Origin: Comamonas sp. BIGb0124
GTDB taxonomy: Bacteria; Pseudomonadota; Gammaproteobacteria; Burkholderiales; Burkholderiaceae_C
Assembly (NCBI RefSeq): GCF_003752175.1
Contig: NZ_RJVF01000008.1
Coordinates: 992,001-1,056,000, forward strand
Length of the DNA stretch: 64,000 nucleotides
Direction of reading: 5' to 3'
The notes beneath the pieces were generated by a model. It made no database searches, was not told where the DNA came from, and saw nothing but the letters and a program-made list of their open reading frames with translations. The position numbers were made by a program, and so were the translations under genes. Numbering within the stretch: the first letter of the stretch is position 1; every line of letters begins with the position of its first letter. Shown here one piece after another: positions 34,001-43,617 of the stretch.

Positions 34001-34384
34001 ATGGCTCTGGTAAAGCGCTCCGACATTCAGATCCCCGACATTCCGCGTGAGGTCGAACCCGTGCCTGAGCTAGGTGGCTCGGTCATTCTGATCGGTCTAT
34101 CCCTTACTGACCGCCTTGCCAATGATGCCTTGTCAAGACTGGATCAGAAGCCGGGCGATGGGGAGACAGTTGAGGATGCCCACGCACGCGCAGGTGCTGC
34201 TGGTGTTCTTCGGGTTCTGTCGAAGTGCGTCTTGGGTGAGGGAGATCAGCCTTTGATGAATCAGTCCGAGTGGAATGCCTTCGGGACCAAACATCCTTTA
34301 GTTTCGATCCGGCTTTTCAACCGGATCCAGCGACTGGATGGCGTGACGGCTCAGGGCGAAGCCGAGCTGGAAAAAAACTCATAG
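34001..34384 (+). CDS. Tail assembly chaperone gpG-like
   Basis: 127 residues (MALVKRSDIQIPDIPREVEP ... AELEKNS). Size, position between tube and tape measure genes, and a slippery heptamer six nt from its stop identify it as the lambda gpG equivalent. It helps assemble the tail around the tape measure. A fraction of ribosomes should shift -1 into the T frame. Confidence 0.85.
   Translation: MALVKRSDIQIPDIPREVEPVPELGGSVILIGLSLTDRLANDALSRLDQKPGDGETVEDAHARAGAAGVLRVLSKCVLGEGDQPLMNQSEWNAFGTKHPLVSIRLFNRIQRLDGVTAQGEAELEKNS
34372..34378 (+). promoter_or_regulatory. Programmed -1 frameshift site (A AAA AAC)
   Basis: The heptamer A-AAA-AAC is in the correct phase (codons GAA AAA AAC). A -1 slip leads from ...LEKN into LIAQPDRQFAFAL, which continues to 34752. 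This is the G/GT frameshift of lambda-type tails. Confidence 0.88.
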
Positions 34385-34752
34385 CCCAGCCTGACCGCCA
34401 GTTCGCATTTGCGCTGGCGGCCCGGCTGGGCTGCACCGTTGCAGAGTTGGGTGAAAGACTTTCCTATCGTGAATTTGCCGAATGGAAGCTGGTTTTTTCT
34501 CATGAGCAGATGCATCCGGCTAACGATATACGCCGCCATTCGGAACTGTTGGCAGCGACTTACCAAGGCGCCTCTACTCGTCGCGATAAGCGGCCGTGGC
34601 AATGGTCTCAATTCTATGTACAGCCTTGGTCTAGTCCGATCCACGTGAGTTTCCCAGGCAGGCAAGAAAAGTTGAAGACGGCACGAAAGGGCGTCCCCCG
34701 CGAACACATTCTTGCCCATGTGAAACAAATGAATGCCCGCATCAGGAAATGA
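34378..34752 (+). CDS. Tail assembly chaperone T domain (made as G-T frameshift product)
   Basis: Frame -1 relative to the G gene; 124 residues after the shift, giving a G-T fusion of about 250. FAFALAARLGCTVAELGERL and SYREFAEWKLVFSHE match the T domain of lambda gpGT-like proteins (GpT/DUF4035-type). It has no start of its own near the shift. The tape measure GTG follows 9 nt after its stop. Confidence 0.83.
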   Translation, partial: LIAQPDRQFAFALAARLGCTVAELGERLSYREFAEWKLVFSHEQMHPANDIRRHSELLAATYQGASTRRDKRPWQWSQFYVQPWSSPIHVSFPGRQEKLKTARKGVPREHILAHVKQMNARIRK

Positions 34753-34760
34753 GGTCATAG

Positions 34761-37331
34761 GTGTCAAACGGTCAATCCATCGATATTTCTGTCAACGGGA
34801 AAAACAACACACGAGCCTTGTTTGTCGCCGTCAGCAAAGATATGGCGGCGATGCGCGACGACATCGGTGTTCTGGGTGGCGCTTGGGGCAAAGTCAGTCA
34901 GGTTATGGCGCTTGCCATCGGAGGAATCAGCGTCGGCGGAGTGATGGCCAAGTTTGTGCAGGAGACACGTGATGCGCAGCGAGAGCAAGGCCAGCTCTCA
35001 TCAGTGTTGAGGGCGACAGGTGAAAGCGCCGGCTATTCCATCAATCAGCTGAACGACATGGCCGACGTATTGGAGGATCGAAGTATTTTCTCAGGCGGCG
35101 AGATCAACAAAGCTCAGACTGCCATGCTCGAGTTCACAGGCGTCGCTGGCACTCAATTTCCGAGAGCCATCCAAGCTGCGGCCGACATGGCTGCTCGTCG
35201 AAGCATGGACATTGCCTCTGCGGCCGAGACCATCGGGCGTGCCCTGGACGTACCCAGTCAGGGTTTGACGGCCTTGTCGAAACAGGGGTTCCGATTTTCG
35301 GAGGAGCAGAAAACCCTGATCAAGTCGCTCGAAGACACTGGGCGCATTGCTGAAGCGCAAGACATCATCCTGCGCACGCTGGAGGGTACCTATGCCGGTG
35401 CGGCTCAAGCTGCACGCGATGACTTCGGCGGCTCTCTTACAGCATTAGGCAACAAACTCAGCGGGCTGATGACCGGTGGCGACGGCAGTTTGAATGGCGC
35501 CGCTGCGGCCGTGAACACTCTCACTGATTCGCTTGGTGGTCAGGAATCCAAAGAGGCCTTTGAGCGCATGACAGGCTGGCTGGACGGGATCATCACACGC
35601 CTGGCAGAAGTCGGTGCCAGTGATGTGCGCTCCCTCATGCTGCTGTCCAAATATTCCAATGGCGTAGGTGACGCTGTTGTCAACATTGGTTTTGCAGGCG
35701 GGTTTGGCACTGATGAAGAAAAGCTCAAGGCCGCGAATGAAAAACTGCTGACTGCTCAGTCCGATCTGGTCAAGCTTGAATCTCAAGGCGAACGCGTCAA
35801 CAAGATCGCACTTCAGCACGTTCAAAACACCGTCAAAGATCTTCAGCGAGCAGTGGGCTACTACTCCGAGATGGTGGACTTTGAAAAACAACGGGTCAAA
35901 GCTCAAGAAAACGTGGCCCTGGATCAGCAGAACTCGATGCTGCTGAAGAACTACCGAACGCGTGCGCCGGCAGTCACCCTCGATGCCAGCAAAGTGGGTG
36001 ACTCCGAGGAACAAAAAAAGCTCCGTGAAAAGTACGCATCCGATGCGCAGAAGCTCCAGAGCGAACTGGACAAAGCGCGCAAGGCCTTCGGCGGCACCAT
36101 CCCGGCAGATCTCGAATCGCAGATCCGCGCCCAATTTGGCAAGGCCGGCGTAGCGGCCAGCAAAGCTCTTTCCGAAGCCCTGGCGGGTGCCAAAGAGTCC
36201 TTCGACGGTGTGGTTCCTAAAGAGGTGGTCGACCGGGTCAATCAGGTCTACAAGACCGATGGCATCAAGGGCGCCCAGCGCGAACTGCAGAAGCTTGCGA
36301 AAGACTACAAGACAGCGGCTGATCGTGAAGACGCGATGCAGAAGCTGCTTAACGATACGGCCAATGCTCGAGTTCAGCGAGCACAGGATGCTGTCGCAGC
36401 GTACGAGGCTGAAAACAAGCAAGCCCTGGAGAATCTCGAACAGATCGGTCTGAGTGCCGAGGCGCTGCTGGCCCTGCAGAAGCGCCGCATCGATGACGCG
36501 ATTGCCGTGAAGGAACAAACGGTTGCCCAGTTGCAGAAGTCAGGCGCGGACGAGCGTGAGATCGAGGCACTTCGTGAACAAATCCGCCTGCTGGGTGAAC
36601 GCAAGGTCATCCTGGGAGACACATCCGCAGCCGAGGCTGCCAAGGTCGAGCTGGACAAGGTCAACGAATTCACGGTCCAGGCGGCGCGAAACATCCAAGA
36701 CGAACTGGGGTCGACCTTAAAGGCCACTCTGACCAGCAACTACAAGGATATTGGCGACGCCTGGGAAGACATGATCATCGGCATGCTCGCCCAGGCCGGT
36801 GCAGCACAGCTCTCAAGCGCGCTTTTCGGCGACTACGGCACCACCAACAAGATGGGCGGTTTTGTGGGCTCTGGCCTCACTGCGCTCTCCAGCTACTTTG
36901 GCGGCGGCGCATCCACAGCCAGCACACCGGATTATGAGAGCGTGATCGGCATGCTGGCGGGCAATCGTGCCGGTGGTGGCGGTGTCGGTGCCGGCAAGCT
37001 CTACGAAGTCAATGAAACCGGCGCCCCCGAGCTGCTCACCGCCGGCGGCCGCACGTTCTTGATGATGGGTGCTGGCGACGGCTGGGTCTCTCCGGCCCAG
37101 GCTGCGGCCGGCCAGGCTGTGTCGCGTGGCTCGGGCGTACCAAACGTCAACGTGACGCTGACTGGTGCAGTAGGCCAGCCGCAGGTATCGGCGTCGATGG
37201 GCTCCGACGGCTCCCTGAACATCGGCCTGATCTTCTCTCAATTCGAAAAACAGGCCGCAGCCAACATCGCCATGGGCACCAGCCCCATTTACACGGCCAC
37301 GAAGAACCGCATGAGCGAGGGGGATCGCTGA
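34761..37331 (+). CDS. Tail tape measure protein
   Basis: 856 residues from GTG with GAGG upstream. Long helical, Ala/Gln/Lys-rich sequence (for example KAANEKLLTAQSDLVKLESQ) with hydrophobic patches and an N-terminal prophage tail-length domain (SKQGFRFSEEQKTLIKSLED). The C-terminus is Gly/Ala-rich with GKLYEVNETGAPELL. It sets tail length (about 0.15 nm per residue would give roughly 130 nm). Confidence 0.93.
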   Translation: MSNGQSIDISVNGKNNTRALFVAVSKDMAAMRDDIGVLGGAWGKVSQVMALAIGGISVGGVMAKFVQETRDAQREQGQLSSVLRATGESAGYSINQLNDMADVLEDRSIFSGGEINKAQTAMLEFTGVAGTQFPRAIQAAADMAARRSMDIASAAETIGRALDVPSQGLTALSKQGFRFSEEQKTLIKSLEDTGRIAEAQDIILRTLEGTYAGAAQAARDDFGGSLTALGNKLSGLMTGGDGSLNGAAAAVNTLTDSLGGQESKEAFERMTGWLDGIITRLAEVGASDVRSLMLLSKYSNGVGDAVVNIGFAGGFGTDEEKLKAANEKLLTAQSDLVKLESQGERVNKIALQHVQNTVKDLQRAVGYYSEMVDFEKQRVKAQENVALDQQNSMLLKNYRTRAPAVTLDASKVGDSEEQKKLREKYASDAQKLQSELDKARKAFGGTIPADLESQIRAQFGKAGVAASKALSEALAGAKESFDGVVPKEVVDRVNQVYKTDGIKGAQRELQKLAKDYKTAADREDAMQKLLNDTANARVQRAQDAVAAYEAENKQALENLEQIGLSAEALLALQKRRIDDAIAVKEQTVAQLQKSGADEREIEALREQIRLLGERKVILGDTSAAEAAKVELDKVNEFTVQAARNIQDELGSTLKATLTSNYKDIGDAWEDMIIGMLAQAGAAQLSSALFGDYGTTNKMGGFVGSGLTALSSYFGGGASTASTPDYESVIGMLAGNRAGGGGVGAGKLYEVNETGAPELLTAGGRTFLMMGAGDGWVSPAQAAAGQAVSRGSGVPNVNVTLTGAVGQPQVSASMGSDGSLNIGLIFSQFEKQAAANIAMGTSPIYTATKNRMSEGDR

Positions 37332-37687
37332 TGGCCACCCTTCCTCTGGACCTGGACATCCTGCTCGACGGCTTCGGCGAGTCGTTCGATCCGTCTGTGT
37401 TGCGCACGGCCATGGAGCGTGGGGTGCCCAAGGAACGCCTGATCAATTCGCGCGTGCTCGAGCGGCTGCAGTTCTCGATCATCTTCGAATCCGAGGAGGC
37501 GGTCGCCGGTTTCAACTCATGGTACTTCGACACCATCAAACGCATCGGCTGGTTCGATATGGAGGATCCGCGCACCGGCGCGTTTCGATCGGTGCGCTTT
37601 GTCAAAGGCGATATCGGAACCCTCACGCCGATGGTCAGCGGTTTTGGCCTCAGCCGGCGGGATGTGACCGTGGAGTGCCTGCGATGA
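37331..37687 (+). CDS. Minor tail protein, gpM-like
   Basis: 118 residues: MATLPLDLDILLDGFGESFD ... GFNSWYFDTIKRIGWFDMED. Small, with conserved aromatic core and position after the tape measure as for lambda gpM. The start overlaps the tape measure stop. Confidence 0.7.
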   Translation: MATLPLDLDILLDGFGESFDPSVLRTAMERGVPKERLINSRVLERLQFSIIFESEEAVAGFNSWYFDTIKRIGWFDMEDPRTGAFRSVRFVKGDIGTLTPMVSGFGLSRRDVTVECLR

Positions 37688-38154
37688 GCGAACAACTGTT
37701 TCGACGCAATCGCCAACGCGTGACCGACCTTTCGGGTGTGTTGGTGTTCCTGAAGATCGAGCATGCCAGCTTCTCCGCTCCGTTTCTGCTGGTCAATGAC
37801 AGTCAAAACCATTTGAGCAACGGACTCACCTATGTCGGCTATCCGTTTGGATTCAAACTGCCCGACGACCGCAAAGGCGAGAACCCGCGCGTGCAACTGG
37901 CGATCGACAACGTTGGCCGCGACATCACGGGCGAACTCGAAGGGCTTGCCCCTGGCAGCACCGTCATGGCCACGGTGATGGTGGCCGATCGATCCGCTCC
38001 GGACTACTACCGGTGGGTCACCAGAATGCCGTTGTCGACCGTCCAGGTGACTCCAGAGCTGGTCACAGCGAACGTCGGGGTCGACTTCCTCATGCGCAGA
38101 TCTGCGGTGCTGCTGCGCCACGATGAGCGTACCTCGCCGGGGATCTTTCAATGA
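37684..38154 (+). CDS. DUF1833 minor tail protein, gpL-like
   Basis: 156 residues starting MSEQLFRRNRQRVTDLSGVL. LVNDSQNHLSNGLTYVGYPF and VRLAIDNVGR-like QLAIDNVGRDITGELEGL are typical of DUF1833 proteins, which replace lambda gpL at the tail tip. It overlaps the neighbours on both sides by 4 nt. Confidence 0.8.
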   Translation: MSEQLFRRNRQRVTDLSGVLVFLKIEHASFSAPFLLVNDSQNHLSNGLTYVGYPFGFKLPDDRKGENPRVQLAIDNVGRDITGELEGLAPGSTVMATVMVADRSAPDYYRWVTRMPLSTVQVTPELVTANVGVDFLMRRSAVLLRHDERTSPGIFQ

Positions 38155-38558
38155 CGATTTCCCTCGAGCAACTCGGGCCGTTGATCGGCCTGCCGCACTG
38201 CGATCGCACCCACGACTGTGCCGACTTGGTGATGCAGGCGGCGGTCCATCTCTACGGCCGTGAGATCTCGCTGCCCCAGGCGCGTCCCCGTCCTCGTGGC
38301 ACGGCCAGCCGCGCCGCAGCCCTCGGTAGGGCGCTGACGGATCTTGCGCGGCGTGTCGATTCACCCGCCGATGGTGACCTGGTCCTCATGACGGATCTGG
38401 GCTTCTCGCGACCCAGCCACATCGGCATGTATTTTTTCGTGGGGCACGAGCACCGCGTGCTGCACAGCAGCCAGGGTGTCGGATCGAGCAGGCTGCATCG
38501 CCTGAGCGACCTTCCGCGGTTTGGATTGACGGTCGAGGGGTACTACCGATGGAAATGA
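38151..38558 (+). CDS. NlpC/P60-type tail tip peptidase, gpK-like
   Basis: 135 residues. Catalytic Cys in RTHDCADLVMQAAVHLYG (about residue 24) and His in GFSRPSHIGMYFFVG (about 85) match NlpC/P60 cysteine peptidases, as in the C-terminal half of lambda gpK. It probably locally cuts peptidoglycan during DNA entry. It overlaps the J gene by 10 nt. Confidence 0.8.
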   Translation: MTISLEQLGPLIGLPHCDRTHDCADLVMQAAVHLYGREISLPQARPRPRGTASRAAALGRALTDLARRVDSPADGDLVLMTDLGFSRPSHIGMYFFVGHEHRVLHSSQGVGSSRLHRLSDLPRFGLTVEGYYRWK

Positions 38559-41500
38559 CCCCACGCGAGCAGGATGCGGTAGCCATGGTCGACGGCAAGC
38601 CTGCCGATCTTTTCGACCAAGCTGGCCGACTGATCATCTCGCCCAACCTGTTGGGCGGTGAGGGCCGCATCAACGTCGAATGCGACTTGCAGCCTGGGGA
38701 AAGCCTGGCTGTCTTTCTGCGCCGGCACGTCGACGGCCTCGATCGGGGTGGCTGGCTGGTCGAGATCGATGGCTGCCGCGTGCCGCAGCCCATGTGGTCA
38801 CGGACCTGGCCGCGCCACGGCACCGTGATCACCGTACGGGGGCTCGTGCACCAGGGAGCTATGCAGATCGTGGCCATGGCCGCCCTGGCTTACTTCACCA
38901 TCGTCACGGGCGGCGCTGGTGCTGCACTCATGGGCGCTTATGGCGGCATCGGTGCCGCAGCCACGCTGGGTGCCGCAGGCTTGGCGGCCGTGACAGCCGG
39001 CATCAATGTTGCGCTCTACATCGGCGGCAGCCTACTGATCAACAAGGTTTTGGGCCCAAAGAAACCGACGGCCGGCGCGATCTCAGCCGAGCAAACCTAC
39101 TCGCTCACCAGCACCAGCAATCGGGCCCGTCAGTACGAGCCCCTGGCTCTGCTGTTGGGCGAGGTGCAGTACGCGCCCGACTATGCCTCGCTGCCCTACA
39201 CCTGGTTCGAGGGTGATGATCAGTACCTGGGCGCAATTTTTCATGCCGGTTTGAACGTCAATCGCTATGAGGGTGACATCCTCAACGGCGACACATCGCT
39301 CGCGAACTACGAGGAAGTCGAGGTCTTCGACTCTGCGTTCCCCGGCATGGCCGAGCAGGCGATTCCGCTGTACAGCAACCCGGACACTACACAGGGCGGC
39401 GAGCTGGTGAATGGCGGGGCCGGTCTGGTTCGCACGGCGTCACCCGATGCTGTGGCTCTGCAGGTCGACATCGAGGGCTCGCTTTACGACTTGACCGGCA
39501 GCGGCAAGACCAGCATCAACTCCGTGACTGTCTATGTCGACTACCGGGCCATCGGGGCCGAGGCCTGGATCCCTGGGGCTGAGGAGCGAATCTCTCATGG
39601 GTCCACCAAGCCACTGCGGCGCACGCTCAATGTCAGCATGCCGCGCGGCAACTACGAGGTGATGGTGCGGGCTGGCCTGCCCCAGTTCAACGATGGCGAC
39701 GGCAAAGACGCCTGCACGCTCAACTGGACCCAGCTCAAGACCCTCCAGGCCGACGATGCCGATTACACCGGCATGCCGCGGCTGGCCCTGCGCATCCGAT
39801 CGAGCGGCCAGCTCAACGGTGCGCTTGAGGAGGTGAAGATCCGAGGTGTAGCCAACCCGATGCCGGTGTGGGACGGCTCCGCCTGGCAATCGGCCACCAG
39901 TCGCGACAACGGCCTGAGCAATCCAGGCGCCGAGATTCTGATGCTCGCCCGCGGCATCTACATCGACGGACGCCTCGTGGCAGGCCTGGGCCTGGATGAC
40001 GACATGATCGACATCGAGCGGATTAAGGCTTTCATGCTGCATTGCTCCGCCAATGCCTACAGCTACGACCGGCTGATCGACAGTGAGATCGGCATCGGTG
40101 AGTTGCTCGACGATATCGCGCTGGCCGGCATGGGGCAGATCACCTGGGCTGGTGGCCGTCTGGGGGTGTCCTGGGCCGCGCCCGACCAGGTGCCTGAGGG
40201 CGTGGTCAATATGGCCGTGATCAAGTCCGGGACTTTCTCGGTGAATTACTCGCTGGCCAGCTCGGCCGATGGCATCGAATACACCTACTTCGATCGCACC
40301 GTGTGGGCGAATCGCACCGTCCGTGTGACCGCACCGGGTGTATCGACCTCCATCAATCCGAGCCGTGTCACGGGCAACGGTGTAACCGAAGCGAGTCACG
40401 CGGCCCGCATGGCGCGGTATCACCTGGCGCAGTCCATCTACCAGTACAAGGACATCGGGTTCGACACGGATCTCGAGCATCTGGACTATCGCCGAATGGA
40501 CATGCTCCAGCTAAGTCACGACATGACCCAGTGGGGCTACAGCGGGCGGCTGTACAGCGAAGCCGAGCTGGAGGGCGGGAACGTGGTGCTCGAGCTCGAC
40601 GAACCAGTGCCGGCTGGATCCACGCCCTTCATCGGACTGCGCATTCCGGGGGAAAAACAGTACCGGGTGTTTGTCGTTGAGCCGCCGGAGGCTGAGACCA
40701 CCCGCATCAGGCTCACAGCCCCCTGGCCCAGCGACGTGCCTATGCCAGGCTGGCCCTTCCAGGATGGCCGTGCCGATCCTGACAACCCTGCACACGACAC
40801 GATCTGGATCTATGGCTTCACCGCTACGCCCGGGTATCGCGTCCGAGTGGTCGAAATCTCCCCCACAGACAACCTCGAAGGGGCGAGCGTCGCTGTGGTG
40901 CCTGAAGGCCCCGAGTTCTGGAACTACGTCATCAATGGTGAGTACGAACCGCCGGCCAATGAGTCGCTGCTGCCCGGCGATGTGCTGCCGGTGGCCAGCA
41001 ACCTCAAAGTGACGGAACAGCAGATCGTCCAGAGCGGCACGACCTTCACCGAGCTGACGGTGTCCTTCGACATCCAGGGTAACCTGGACCATGCCGAGAT
41101 CTGGGCCGCCCTCGAGGGCTTGGAGCCGGTTTGGGTCGCCACGACCTACACCCGACAGGCCAGTTGGCGTGCGGATCTCCCTGGCAATTGGCTGGTGCAG
41201 GTGCGGCCGTTCTCGCCCACACGGCCTGGGCCTGTTGCCAGCCTCTATTACGTGACCACCACGGTAGACGCGCCGCCGTGGAACTACAACGAATTCAGCG
41301 TACAGGAGATCGCGGGCGGCATGCGCCGTTATGTGTTCGCCTACACCAGCGATGACCCGCCGATCGATCTCGAGGGTGCCGAGATCCGCTATCTCGCCGG
41401 CACACACGTCACGCCCGCATGGGATGCCATGACTCCCCTGGGCGGCGATAACGGCTTCTTCACCGCCCAGTTCGACAGCGCCCTGCCTCAGGCCGGCCTG

Positions 41501-43423
41501 TGGACTTTCGCGCTGCGTGCTCGGAACAAGTCACGGCAGTTGTCGACGTCGATGCTGGTGTTCCAGGCGGCCCTGGGCGATAACTTCGAACAGGTGCAGA
41601 CCAAGGATCCGACGCCGCCACCAGATGTTGCTGGATTGACGGCCACGGCCGGCATCACGGGCGTACTGGTCGACTTCACGGCCCCCACCTACACCCAGGG
41701 CCACGGCCATGACCGCACGGTCATCTACGCCGCCGAGGTGATCGACGGCGCGCCCGCGCCTTCTTTTGCCGATGCCCGCGTCCGCGTCGAGCCTTACGGC
41801 CCGCCAGCGGCCATGGGCAGCGACCCGGCCACCACCTGGGACATCTGGGCCAAGCACCGGACGGTCGACGGCGTGCTATCAGCCAATGCGGCCGGGCCGG
41901 TGCGTGTGACCACGGCTCAGGATCCGACCAAGCTCATCGAGGCGCTGGAAGGCGCCATTGGCCAGCAAGAGCTGACACCCGAATTCCAGGGCGAGATCGC
42001 CCAGCAGCAGGGCCGCACCGACACGCTCGAGGTGGAGGTCCGTGGCGCCCGCCGGCGCGAAGACGATGAAGGCATCCTGGCCGACGTCATCAACCAGTGG
42101 ACCAGCCGCGCCGCCATCCGCGAAGTGCGGCAGGTGGTCGCTGGCATTGATGGCACCCTGCAGGCGACCTGGGCGGTCGAGATGGAGCTTGACGCCAATG
42201 GCCACCAGCTCGCCGGCGGGTTCTCGCTGATCGGTTCCTCCGGTGAGGAAGGCAGTCGGCTGGACTTCGGGATCCTGGCCAATCGTTTCTACATTGGATC
42301 GCCCATCGGCGACGGCATCGAGCCTGTAACTCCTTTCATCGTGGTGACCGTGCCGGAGGAGATCAATGGCGTCGAGGTGCCCCCAGGCGTCTACATGCGC
42401 AGCGCGGTCATCATGAACGGCTCAATCACCAGCGCGCAAATCGGCAATGCACAGATCGACAGCGCCAAGGTGCTGAGCCTGGATGCCGCGCTGCTGACTG
42501 CCGGCGAAGGCATCATCGGCGGCCGGCTGCGGTCGGCCAACTACGCCGCTGGCGAGTCGGGCTGGCTCATTCATCCCAATGGCACCGCCGAGTTTTCGGG
42601 TGTGGTGGTGCGCGGCACGGTCTACGCCACGGCCGGCACGGTCGGCGGCTGGACCATCGGCAGCACCGAGATCCGCAGCAGCAACTTCGTCGCCGGTGCC
42701 CAGGGCGTGCGACTGGGCAGTGGCGGCCAGGTCGAGATGCGCAGCGCCGACAGCCAGCGGGTGCTGGACCTGCAGGCATCTGGATCCGCGCCGGTGCTCA
42801 AGGTGCCGGGCCTGGAAGCCCGCGCCGACGGCTCGGCGACCTTCGGCGGCGCCCTGCAGGCAGCTTCAGGCACCTTCTCGGGCGACCTGCAGGCCGCCGG
42901 CGGCACGTTCAAGGGCACGCTGACCGCCGATGCCGTCAACGCGGTCCAGGAAGTGAACATCGCCGGCAACGCGGTGTCGGTGACAACGGCTGGCTTGGCC
43001 GGCGACGTGGGCACCGAGCAGTGGACGTCGGGCAATGACGTGATGTACCAAAACGCGGTGCAGATCTACGTCGAGCCCAGTGCGCATTCCAAAACGATTT
43101 TCTGGTCGGCGTATGCCCGTGGCATGGGGGGTGGCACGACCCACCGCTGCCGGATCCGCATTCAGTTCCTGGTCGACGGAAACGTGGTCGATGAGCGCGA
43201 ATTCCTGAATGCCGATGGCTACTACTTCGTTGACACGACGGGCGAGAACCCCGTGCCGGGATGGATTTATCCCATTGAGCACAACTCCGTCAATGGCCAG
43301 CACCTCGACACCGCCAACACCGGCCGGACTTACGCGCTGCGCGCCGCCATCGGTGGCGATTTCAGCGAAGGCTATGTGCGCGTCCTGCGCTCCCAAATCA
43401 CAGCAATCACCCTCAAAAAATGA
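38549..43423 (+). CDS. Tail tip / host specificity protein J, with I-like N-terminus
   Basis: 1624 residues. The first 180 residues carry a hydrophobic Ala/Gly-rich stretch (IVAMAALAYFTIVTGGAGAA, then GAAATLGAAGLAAVTAGINV) resembling lambda gpI. The rest is TipJ-like with YTWFEGDDQYLGAIFHAGLN, PSRVTGNGVT, fibronectin-like repeats (about 820-1080) and a C-terminal central-fibre region ending in a beta-rich domain. It contacts the host receptor, and the C-terminus likely sets host range. Confidence 0.92.
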   Translation: MEMTPREQDAVAMVDGKPADLFDQAGRLIISPNLLGGEGRINVECDLQPGESLAVFLRRHVDGLDRGGWLVEIDGCRVPQPMWSRTWPRHGTVITVRGLVHQGAMQIVAMAALAYFTIVTGGAGAALMGAYGGIGAAATLGAAGLAAVTAGINVALYIGGSLLINKVLGPKKPTAGAISAEQTYSLTSTSNRARQYEPLALLLGEVQYAPDYASLPYTWFEGDDQYLGAIFHAGLNVNRYEGDILNGDTSLANYEEVEVFDSAFPGMAEQAIPLYSNPDTTQGGELVNGGAGLVRTASPDAVALQVDIEGSLYDLTGSGKTSINSVTVYVDYRAIGAEAWIPGAEERISHGSTKPLRRTLNVSMPRGNYEVMVRAGLPQFNDGDGKDACTLNWTQLKTLQADDADYTGMPRLALRIRSSGQLNGALEEVKIRGVANPMPVWDGSAWQSATSRDNGLSNPGAEILMLARGIYIDGRLVAGLGLDDDMIDIERIKAFMLHCSANAYSYDRLIDSEIGIGELLDDIALAGMGQITWAGGRLGVSWAAPDQVPEGVVNMAVIKSGTFSVNYSLASSADGIEYTYFDRTVWANRTVRVTAPGVSTSINPSRVTGNGVTEASHAARMARYHLAQSIYQYKDIGFDTDLEHLDYRRMDMLQLSHDMTQWGYSGRLYSEAELEGGNVVLELDEPVPAGSTPFIGLRIPGEKQYRVFVVEPPEAETTRIRLTAPWPSDVPMPGWPFQDGRADPDNPAHDTIWIYGFTATPGYRVRVVEISPTDNLEGASVAVVPEGPEFWNYVINGEYEPPANESLLPGDVLPVASNLKVTEQQIVQSGTTFTELTVSFDIQGNLDHAEIWAALEGLEPVWVATTYTRQASWRADLPGNWLVQVRPFSPTRPGPVASLYYVTTTVDAPPWNYNEFSVQEIAGGMRRYVFAYTSDDPPIDLEGAEIRYLAGTHVTPAWDAMTPLGGDNGFFTAQFDSALPQAGLWTFALRARNKSRQLSTSMLVFQAALGDNFEQVQTKDPTPPPDVAGLTATAGITGVLVDFTAPTYTQGHGHDRTVIYAAEVIDGAPAPSFADARVRVEPYGPPAAMGSDPATTWDIWAKHRTVDGVLSANAAGPVRVTTAQDPTKLIEALEGAIGQQELTPEFQGEIAQQQGRTDTLEVEVRGARRREDDEGILADVINQWTSRAAIREVRQVVAGIDGTLQATWAVEMELDANGHQLAGGFSLIGSSGEEGSRLDFGILANRFYIGSPIGDGIEPVTPFIVVTVPEEINGVEVPPGVYMRSAVIMNGSITSAQIGNAQIDSAKVLSLDAALLTAGEGIIGGRLRSANYAAGESGWLIHPNGTAEFSGVVVRGTVYATAGTVGGWTIGSTEIRSSNFVAGAQGVRLGSGGQVEMRSADSQRVLDLQASGSAPVLKVPGLEARADGSATFGGALQAASGTFSGDLQAAGGTFKGTLTADAVNAVQEVNIAGNAVSVTTAGLAGDVGTEQWTSGNDVMYQNAVQIYVEPSAHSKTIFWSAYARGMGGGTTHRCRIRIQFLVDGNVVDEREFLNADGYYFVDTTGENPVPGWIYPIEHNSVNGQHLDTANTGRTYALRAAIGGDFSEGYVRVLRSQITAITLKK

Positions 43424-43617
43424 ATACCAACGTGACGTTCATTGACCCGGATGGCCGGATCCTCTCGATCTGGCACGGGCCGCTGTCTGCCGTGTGGCAG
43501 AACATGCCCAGTGGGGCGCTGTATGTCGAGGGTCAGCCGCCCGCGCTGGACGGCTGGACCTATGACGTTCCCAATGCCCTGTGGGTCAACACCCTGTCCG
43601 GCGAGGTCCTGCAATGA
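43420..43617 (+). CDS. Small tail-fibre associated protein
   Basis: 65 residues, MNTNVTFIDPDGRILSIWHG, with WTYDVPNALWVNTLSGEVLQ. It overlaps J and the fibre gene by 4 nt each. The beta-rich short form resembles small tail fibre proteins found downstream of J in related phages. Role unknown. Confidence 0.65.
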   Translation: MNTNVTFIDPDGRILSIWHGPLSAVWQNMPSGALYVEGQPPALDGWTYDVPNALWVNTLSGEVLQ

